Made by a program: the position numbers and the translations under genes. Shown here piece by piece: positions 57,021 to 64,000 of a DNA stretch of 64,000 nucleotides (position 1 is its first letter; each line of letters begins with the position of its first letter). The stretch lies in NCBI GenBank assembly GCA_944472135.2, contig CALYDD020000284.1, positions 1 to 64,000 on the forward strand, in the 5' to 3' direction. Origin of the DNA: Trichobilharzia regenti (Eukaryota > Platyhelminthes > Trematoda > Strigeidida > Schistosomatidae). A model generated the notes under the pieces. It made no database searches and was not told where the DNA came from. It saw only the letters and a list, made by a program, of their open reading frames with translations.

Positions 57021-57539
57021 TGATCTCTTAAGCTGGTGTGCTTCCATAGGTTAGTCATTTAACCTACTTTCTTCGTCTAAGTTGCATATAGACAACCACT
57101 CCATAACTGAGAGAATGATTCCTGGTTGTCAGTCCCTCTGAACTCAACCAATCAAGATACAAATTAACAGTCCATCCTAGTGAAATGAATGAGTCCACAT
57201 TGTGACTCATTGTAAGTCAGTTGGAAGCTACGACAATTCATTATTAAATTGAATTCGTCCAGTGTGTTTTCTAAGCCATGCTTACTTACACTGAGCGCTA
57301 CAATCAATCATAGGATGAGAACTGATATTATGCTGCTTAATGAAGATCTCATTCAACAAACAAAATGACCCTCTAACAAATATTTATAGCGAATAGTATT
57401 CTGTCAGTAGAAACACAACTTTACTAGCAATTAATCTATACTTGATGGTGAGACTCAATCGGTAGGAATCTCGGGACCCATGTTCCATCTTTACTAACAA
57501 GACTACACAACCTAACAATAATTGCAAGGCAGAATTTGT

Positions 57540-57935
57540 TATGTAACGTCATCTATTAGTCAGAGAACCATCGATAGCTGTTTCATCATAGTTCGAAACT
57601 CTTGAGCAGTACACATGTATAACCCTAACATGGATCGAACTGAGGAACTTTGGGTTATGAGACAAACTAGCTGACCGTTCAACTACCACGTCATAATGTA
57701 ACGCCACAGTATAGTTAAACCATTCTCTAGTGCTGCTTTTCAGAGATTTGGCTGGTTACAGGAATTCATCATGGGTTGACATCGATTAAAGAACCACTGG
57801 AACCAATAGGAGTACTGCTGGAGAGCTGTTTCGTTCCAGTTTGGAACTCTTCATCGGTACGCATCCACCCCACTGGGATTCGAATCCAAGACCTCATAGA
57901 CCATTAAGCAATTGAGACCACTTTCTAATAAGCAA
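57540..57935 (-). repeat. Family C arms in PEPCK intron
   Basis: Two minus-oriented stretches (57545-57690 and 57745-57935) with CATGGGTTGACATCG, GAACCACTGGAACC, CTGTTTCGTTCCAGTTTGG and TCTTCATCGGTACGC. The hammerhead core is changed at CTGANGA. Confidence 0.6.
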
Positions 57936-57957
57936 AAGCAAGATACTCACAACTAAC

Positions 57958-58224
57958 CTTTTTTAGGCAAAATACCGATAGGTGATGGTACACCGATATC
58001 TTCACCATTTACACGTTTCATTATCCAATCAATGACACGAATATTCTGGCCAAAACCAGGCCATACAAATTTGCCTTGTTTATTTAATCGGAACCAATTC
58101 ACATGGAATATCAGTGGTAATTTATGCGGCGGTTTATCCATACTTAACCAATGATTTAAGTAATGCCCAAAATTATAACCAACAAATGGACGCATAGCCA
58201 TTGGATCATGCATTACTTGTTTGC
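57958..58224 (-). CDS. PEPCK: GTP-dependent PEPCK, penultimate coding exon
   Basis: This 267-bp exon continues the PEPCK frame: the split glycine codon joins to [19 protein letters not shown]. It carries the guanine-binding pocket of the family: HVNWF (Trp516/Phe517 equivalents), [10 protein letters not shown] (Phe525, Phe530 and Asn533 equivalents). The acceptor is TTACAG before 58224 and the donor is AAAG|GTTAGT at 57958/57957; the exon starts and ends in phase 1. The intron that separates it from the previous exon is about 3.7 kb and falls directly after the omega-loop lid. That intron contains a dead PLE (58.4-59.5 kb) and an RTE fragment, both on the opposite strand. The exon itself is intact. 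Confidence 0.97.
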
Positions 58225-58394
58225 CTGTAATTTAAGAGAATAATAAAAGGTGACAATGATAAATTTAAAAATAAAAAATGAGGTAACTAATTAAGAAACT
58301 AATCAATTAATTATTTAATTATATGAAGAACTCATAAGATGAAACATCGATGTTGACATTCCTCTATCTTTTATGAAAGAGCTTCTCTTAAAAA

Positions 58395-59540
58395 TGTACA
58401 ATGAATGTCCACTTTTTATTTAATCGGGAACTATGCAGACAAATCGATGGTGTAGCAAGGGGGTCACCGCTAGGACCCATTCTAGCTGATATTTTTCGTG
58501 TGAAAATAGAAAATGAGCCTTTGAAGGATGTTAATAATGAACTCGAATTCTATTCCCGGTACACGAATGATATATTTTTGATTATGAAAGATGAGAAGGA
58601 AGCAATGAACATCCTGTCTGAACTAATTCAACGAGGTTCATCCTGCAATAAATTTTACTATTGAGAAAGAAAAAGACTCCTAGAATTTCATTTCTAGACG
58701 TCCTTATGACCAGAAAAGAGGATGGCACAATAAGAAGAGGAAGTGTATATAGAAAACCTACATCAACTGACTATCAGTATACTCATTTTTTCAGCTTTGT
58801 GCCCTTGAAATATAAACGCAATCTGATAAAGTGCTTTGCCCGCCAAAGAGCAAGAGCAATTTGCTCGGATGAATGTCTTGATGAGGAACTTAATAATATT
58901 TAACGGTTGCTGAGTGAAAATTGTTATCCAGAAACGTTTATTGATAAGAATATGAATCTAAAATCAAAGCAACCTAAGGTAGCAACAGTTCCTAAAAAGG
59001 CTTTATTCTTACAAATGCAGTACCTTGGGGGCAACATCAGCGATATGCTAACACGGCGCCTTAGGAATGCAGTAAAAAAGGCATTCCCTGCTGCCGAATT
59101 ACGCTGTGTCTTCAAAACCACTCCTCTTTTGCGTTCGGGAGTAAAAGAAAAACTGACTAATTTCGCCTCTTCCATATGCATCTACCAATTTAACTGCTCC
59201 TATGGAGTGAGCTAGTTAGTTGCATAGGCCGTACAATTCGGCGTGTTTCTCGTCGAATTTCTCAACATCACCTTGTGTGGTTGCGGACAAACAAAATCTA
59301 TTCACAGTGCCATTCTATCTCATCTTGTGGATACAGAACGCAAGATTGATGTCAACCATGCTTTTAGGGTCACTTACCGCATACCAATAAATCTCGATTT
59401 TGCATTAAGAGTTCGACTACTAAATATTGCTGAAGTTGGCTGTTGGGATCCATATTAGGAAGCCTAATTAATGCATCCAAACGAAGTTAGTTCAAACGTT
59501 ATTCTTACCTTGGCCATCTAGATTCGAATGATTTCGAAAC
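58395..59540 (+). pseudogene. Penelope-like RT and GIY-YIG remnant in PEPCK intron
   Basis: Opposite in strand to PEPCK. The translation gives QIDGVARGSPLGPILADIF, then YSRYTNDIFLIM, in which the first catalytic aspartate of YxDD is Asn, so it is dead. RISFLDVLMTRKEDGTIRRG, VYRKPTSTDYQYTHF and IYQFNCSYGVS (GIY-YIG start) follow, and near the end VTYRIPINLDFALRVRLLNIAE. There are three or four frame breaks. The preserved segments are longer than in the other PLE copies. Confidence 0.87.
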
Positions 59541-59819
59541 TTTTGTGGGATTTTCCTAATTTTAGTTGATATTCTATTCGCTATTATATCTTTATTACTA
59601 TTATTATTTAAGTACCTTTAATGAACTTTAATTCCATTGCGATCTTACTTAACAAATCGATATTATTTAAAAAAACACTAATGTTGTTATTGACTACTAT
59701 TCTAGAATATTCTATGCATATAAACATGCATATGTATAATTGTAGAGCCAGAAAACGAAATCATCGAATAGGATATTTCTTGCTCAATTATTTTGCGTTT
59801 TATAATTAAGAAACATTAA

Positions 59820-60000
59820 TTCCAACCAAGCTGTCTACTAGCTGGCATTACAAACTGAACCTCATAGCTCGAAAATCCCATTAAACTGACATGAACTCTA
59901 GAAACAAGACAAACTAAGGAACATTGGACAGCTGACTATTTCGTCCTTGTTTAGGACTCCTTAGCAGCACACGCAAACACAAATTGTAATGGCAGAAAAT
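59820..60000 (-). repeat. Family C fragment
   Basis: GCTGACTATTTCGTCCTTG and TAGGACTCCTTAGCAGCAC are a mutated hammerhead block on the minus strand. Confidence 0.5.
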
Positions 60001-61260
60001 GGAAGAATTGGGAATGGACTATCTTTATTAAGGCGAACGTATCATATTTACACATTTTTAGCCATATTAAAAGTCAGCTAGTTCTAAGGATAATAAACTG
60101 TTCTGATTGGTTGGCTACTGGCCCAAAGGCTGGCCAATGAGATTATTTCCTGACCACAGTATAAACCAGATCCAAATATGAGGAAGACATATTTTCAACT
60201 CCTTATATATTTTGTCCGTAACACATGCAGCATAGTTTAACCCTACTGGAAATAAAAACCAGGGATTTTAGGTTACGAGACCAGGTCTATTGAACATATA
60301 TAGCCACTGAATTGGAATCCAATCAAGTGTGGATTGCGATTGAGAATCTATTGAATTTCAAAAGTGTCCTCCTTACACTTAATATAACAAGCACTAAAGA
60401 CCACAAGTTCTCGGTGGAAATGAAGTACAACCAACCCGAAGCCACGAATGAGCGGAAGATTGACAGTGATATTTGAGGTTTTCTAGGAATGCCTATTCAT
60501 TTGACTGTGTAGATCTCCTCATGAAACAGGATCACTGAAAACCAAACATCACTAGTGCTCTTCTCTTCATCAAGAAACACCTGTCCACTTATCTTTGGTT
60601 TACAATGCCAGTTTGTCAAGCTACCTACATTAAAACTTATAAATTGGAGATTTTTGTACGAAAAACAACATGTACTATACCTGTCAGCCTCTTATTTTTT
60701 CAAATAAATATTTTATTTCGAAAAAGGTTGATTTAAATTTCAAATTTTGCTAATTAAAAAAACTACACATACTACTAAATTAGCAGTAAGAATTCTCGGA
60801 AATTAACTCCTTGTTATAACACTGCTAATCTATGTAAAAACCTAAGGCATACGTTATCAGATGTTAATACCGGCAGGAAGAATTATCGAAAATAAGGAAT
60901 GTAAGGGATGAGTATTTCGTCCCAGACCATGTCTCTTCAACGATAACCTCACGATAAGTCGAAATCCACCTGAAACGTATTCAAATTCCTCACATTATGA
61001 GTGCTTAAGTATTATAAAAACTGACAACAAGTCTCAGGTTGCTTTTAATGGAAGTCAAATGCATCTATCACACTTCATCAACTAGCACCATGAACAGCCG
61101 GAAGCACACTCCTCAATGCCACGACTCTCACATGATCAGTAGTAACTTTGACTCACTGGGTCGAGTTGTTGCTGGCATTCTTAGACCAATTCATAAATAA
61201 ATGTTATTCACATAGGCAGACATATCCATTACATTGATAAGGTCCATAACTTTTGCCGTT
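60001..61260. other. PEPCK intron, no recognised element
   Basis: AT-rich text without a supported gene or clear match to the other repeat families. Confidence 0.4.
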
Positions 61261-61264
61261 AGGA

Positions 61265-61905
61265 AATGTCAGGAACGTGGAGATACTTAAAGCTGAACTT
61301 TGAAAAGGCCGTCGACAGTGCTGTCTGTGAAGTAATTTGGAAACTAATTCACCACCGTTGAATGCAGTGTTTCAGTTCTTTATCATCCTGAATCAACAGC
61401 CATATAACAATGTCACATATCAAGTGATCCACAACAACAAAAATACCCAGCAAAGCCTTTCAAGGGAAGACAGGAGAAAGACAAGGCTGGCTGCCTATTA
61501 TCATCAATGGTGGACAGTAAACACTGTGGAAAGTGAGAAGACGGGAATACATTGAACTGACAAAAGGATACTAGATGATCTGAATTTCTTGAATGATTTA
61601 TGTCTTTCAGGTGAAAACCAATAAAATGGCAGAAGAAGTGGACAGCGAAGACAGGAGTTTGAGCGAACATACAGAATACCCGGGCTGCTGAAAATAACCA
61701 AACAATCATAATGAGTACCAATCAATATCAACGCAAGACATCCTTCACACACATCTAGGAAGCTTCACTTCAGATTCAAAAACACTCCGAATGGATGGGG
61801 ACTTCGAAAGTGGAATCGCAAAGGCAAGACAAACTTTCATCATCATTCTGAAATCAGTTTCGAAATCTTCTGCACTCCTCAGTATAAAGAACCAAAGTGA
61901 ATAAT
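61265..61905 (+). mobile_element. RTE fragment ending close to a PEPCK splice donor
   Basis: Translation LNFEKAVDSAVCEVIWKLI (IDFEKAFDSVDREVIWKLL in the fuller copy), YQVIHNN, LDDLNFLNDLCLSG (the FVDD box is FLND, dead) and [13 protein letters not shown]. It lies opposite to PEPCK and stops about 22 bases from the donor at 61927. Confidence 0.8.
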
Positions 61906-61927
61906 ACTTTAAAGTAGAAAAGATTAC

Positions 61928-62387
61928 CTTTAAATTCAGCAGCTGCAGTTGCTTCAGATTTCAAAGCAGCACCCAACATAACGCCATGTTTCCAATCAAA
62001 AGATTGTAAAACCAGTGGGATACCTTCAGGTCGTCGACCACCGAATATAATTGCTGAAATTGGTACACCTTTAGGATCTTCCCATTTAGGATGAATAATT
62101 GGACATTGTCTTGCTGGACAACAAAATCTTGAATTAGGATGAGCTTTAGGATCATGACTTTTATCTGACAATTTGACATGATCACCAAGCCATGTAATAA
62201 TTTCAGTATCTGGTGTATAATCATCTTCAAGTCCTTCCCAAAAGACATGACCATCTTTTGTTTGTGCAATATTTGTGAAAACGGTGTTCTTCATACAAGT
62301 AGCCAATGCATTTGGATTTGTTTTCGCGTTTGTTCCTGGTGCAACACCGAAGAAACCAGCCTCTGGATTGATTGCGCGTAGAACGCC
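61928..62387 (-). CDS. PEPCK: GTP-dependent PEPCK, internal exon (first exon visible in window)
   Basis: This exon encodes 153 residues plus one base of a split codon of phosphoenolpyruvate carboxykinase, which interconverts oxaloacetate and PEP using GTP and a divalent metal. The family is recognised by [16 protein letters not shown] near the start, NSRF (mammalian Asn403/Arg405, substrate binding), FGGRRP (Arg436 region), WKHG, and [10 protein letters not shown] at the end, which is most of the omega-loop lid. The acceptor is a T-rich tract ending CAG just above 62387 and the donor is AAG|GTAATC at 61928/61927. It begins in phase 0 and ends in phase 1. The P-loop and the metal-binding aspartate of the family lie in upstream exons, which are not in this window. 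In flukes PEPCK feeds malate dismutation and phosphorylation balance; that role is family knowledge, not seen here. No stop or frameshift is present, so I read it as functional. Confidence 0.97.
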
Positions 62388-63290
62388 CTGAAAAAACAAA
62401 AACAAAAGAAATACATCGCTTTTACGGTAGAAAGCATTTCTGAAAACTTAAGTTTTAACATAATCCCTTTTATAACTGAAGTTAGGTTGTTAGAATGAAT
62501 AATCATGATTCGGCGGTTCAGTGATAGACATGCCGCCACCCCTAACCAATCAGGAAGTCCTATTTTGATTTCCAGTTAACCTACGTTTAAGCCTAAGCAG
62601 AAATGTTAGGCCTGACACTAGAAACTCCAACCCACGAAAAGTGTAGGCAGTCATACATAAAACAAACCAGGAAACCTAAGCTATATAGGATGATGAAGGC
62701 TGTCATAACTGGCTCTCGTGTATGCTAATGATAAGAATTTGTAAGTAGCATACAGCGTGATGTCTTTAGCGAAAGTTGTAAGCAGATCGATGATTGATAC
62801 GTCTTCACACAGAAGGAATAAATGAAACTTTTTACCAGTATAAGAAGTACTAAACGAAAAGGAAGGAAAGAAGAAGCCCGTGAGATTCGAACAGTAGAAA
62901 GCTGGCCAGGAGTAGTTAATACACCTTGGACGTCACATATAAGTAATCAATCCATATCTCGTTGTATGGACAATTTGGAGTCTAGCTGTGTTGCCATCAG
63001 GAGTAAATCAAAATGACGTCACCATTAATCCTTGAAGGACTGTTCTAGATTGTTATAATCTAAAGCAACAACCTACCATAACGAACTTCACGAGAGTCTT
63101 TTGATTCGTATAAAAACCTTTCTTGATGCCCCTTTTCACTAAGGAAAATCATTAGTCCTTTAGACTGGTGATATATAGCGCAACTGTTAGCCAGCGTCCT
63201 TACACCAGACTTGGTGGACCCTGATAGTTACGACGTTTTGCTAGAACTTTAGGCGAATTCACTAGGTAGTCAGTAGTTAGTGACCACTAG
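62388..63290. other. PEPCK intron, no recognised element
   Basis: This stretch lies upstream (in gene direction) of the first visible PEPCK exon. I looked for earlier PEPCK exons such as the P-loop exon in both strands' translations and saw none, so the preceding exon must be beyond the right edge. No repeat family used elsewhere in the window is clear here. Confidence 0.5.
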
Positions 63291-63294
63291 ATTA

Positions 63295-63500
63295 ATTTTC
63301 AAGTGTTGGTTTTCAGGAATCTGAATGATTTCAGGAGTGATCAGAATCTTGCTTCAGTTACAGAAGCAGTGGAGAGCTGTTTCGTCCTTTCCTAGGGCTC
63401 TTCAATGGTATCCATTTATGATCCCACTGGGGATAGAACTTAGAACCTTCCGGTGAGCAGGCCAGCCGGTTGACCATTTAGCCAGTGAGACAAAGGCTAA
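63295..63500 (-). repeat. Family C minus arm
   Basis: AAGTGTTGGTTTTCAGGAATC, GAGAGCTGTTTCGTCCTTTCC, GGGCTCTTCAATGG and CGGTTGACCATTTAGCC keep the family order; the hammerhead core is mutated. Confidence 0.6.
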
Positions 63501-63664
63501 TGGTCCAGGAAATTTAACTTCAATCATTGAATTGGATTTTTTGATTTTCCCGTCGATTGACTGGACCGAAGTGCTCGGTCTCAGGTTGACATGTCGGCTT
63601 CTTGTGCAGATGCTTCGACGATGTCTGGGCATTTAGTTAGGATACAATTGGTGGATGGTGACTA

Positions 63665-63725
63665 GCAGTGGAATCCAGGATGCGCATTTCGTCCTATTTG
63701 GGACTCGTCAGCTGGATGTACCTGC
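63665..63725 (-). ncRNA. Hammerhead ribozyme, schistosome Smalpha type
   Basis: It is the exact mirror of the ribozyme at 63805-63865 and has the same helices, core CTGACGA, GAAA and AUC cleavage triplet. Confidence 0.9.
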
Positions 63726-63804
63726 ATTTCTAAGTGAGTGATGATGTTCCCACCGAAGCTCGAACCCAGTGCCTCGGTGGGAACATCATCACTCACTGAG
63801 AAAT

Positions 63805-63865
63805 GCAGGTACATCCAGCTGACGAGTCCCAAATAGGACGAAATGCGCATCCTGGATTCCACTGC
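63805..63865 (+). ncRNA. Hammerhead ribozyme, schistosome Smalpha type
   Basis: Core CTGACGA (63819-63825), helix II GTCCCAAATAGGAC (63826-63839), GAAA (63840-63843), short palindromic helix III ATGCGCAT, and the cleavage triplet ATC ending at 63851. Helix I pairs ATCCAG (63813-63818) with CTGGAT (63852-63857), then an internal loop GTAC/TCCA-like and GCAG with CTGC (63805-63808 with 63862-63865). This is the design of the published Schistosoma Smalpha hammerhead, which cleaves itself. Confidence 0.92.
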
Positions 63866-64000
63866 TAGTCACCATCCACCAATTGTATCTTAACTTCAAT
63901 CAGTTTGAAAAAAATACAAAGACAATTCAGAGAAGAAAATTTTCTTTGTCGACAAAATCATCTTCAGAGGCTGCAAAATCCTATTTAAAGATACCAAAAG

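Larger units (their letters stand above)
63636..63894. mobile_element. Smalpha-type palindrome, 121-bp arms with a hammerhead on each strand
   Basis: Arms 63636-63756 and 63774-63894 are nearly perfect inverted copies separated by 17 bases. Each arm holds a full schistosome-type hammerhead and, at its inner edge, GATGTTCCCACCGA. The loop includes GCTCGAACCC, a B-box on the minus strand. Decayed relatives lie at 5.64 and 53.66 kb. Confidence 0.92.

Noticed and set aside
56838..57047. Protein with a long Tyr-Ile repeat
   Set aside because: It is the translation of the (AT)33 run.
1..64000. CRISPR array or bacterial operon
   Set aside because: No regularly spaced short repeats with unique spacers; introns, LINEs and SINEs show an animal genome.

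Overview
The window reads as flatworm DNA, most probably from a blood fluke (Schistosoma or a close relative). It is AT-rich, has one intron-containing metabolic gene, and is otherwise filled with repeats of types known from schistosomes: an SR2/RTE-like LINE, Penelope-like elements (PLEs) with GIY-YIG endonucleases, a CsRn1/Boudicca-like Ty3 element, tRNA-headed SINEs, and Smalpha-type repeats carrying hammerhead ribozymes. The species cannot be fixed from the sequence alone.

The only host gene I can support is GTP-dependent phosphoenolpyruvate carboxykinase (PEPCK) on the minus strand. Its three last coding exons lie at 61928-62387, 57958-58224 and 52148-52332. They join in frame with GT-AG introns of about 3.7 and 5.6 kb and encode the C-terminal 302 or so residues. 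The 5' exons lie beyond the right edge. Both introns hold RTE, PLE and fold-back repeats.

Layout: 1-0.4 kb, C-terminal piece of a CR1-like LINE. 1.3-1.9 kb, first fold-back repeat of family C. 2.2-4.1 kb, a decayed PLE between inverted arms, with a truncated LTR. 5-12.4 kb, RTE 3' ends, three SINE-A copies and fold-back repeats. 12.85-17.63 kb, a 2,282-bp unit present 2.1 times in tandem. 17.6-19.5 kb, a PLE (inverted copy at 26.9-28.9 kb). 19.7-20.5 kb, solo LTR and SINE-A. 21.1-23.1 kb, a PLE between inverted arms. 23.18-26.38 kb, a nearly complete RTE with target-site duplications. 28-41 kb, SINEs, family C repeats, a solo LTR, a PLE end and a 257-bp inverted repeat. 42.7-44.7 kb, a 3'-truncated Ty3 element with gag, protease and the start of RT. 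44.8-51.6 kb, RTE tails, a PLE tail flanked by 101-bp direct repeats, long hairpins and a solo LTR holding a fold-back. 52.1-62.4 kb, PEPCK exons and their repeat-filled introns. 63.6-63.9 kb, a 121-bp palindrome with a hammerhead ribozyme on each strand.

The most interesting signal is RNA-level. Many fold-back repeats here carry hammerhead-type cores. A Smalpha-type ribozyme occurs on both strands at 63.7-63.9 kb, and a second design (CUGAAGA core, self-complementary helix III) is intact in at least three family C copies. Weaker CUGAUGA...GAAA cores recur in PLE-like inverted arms. A second theme is parasitism of the RTE: the SINE-A body looks assembled from the two ends of the RTE behind a tRNA-like head.
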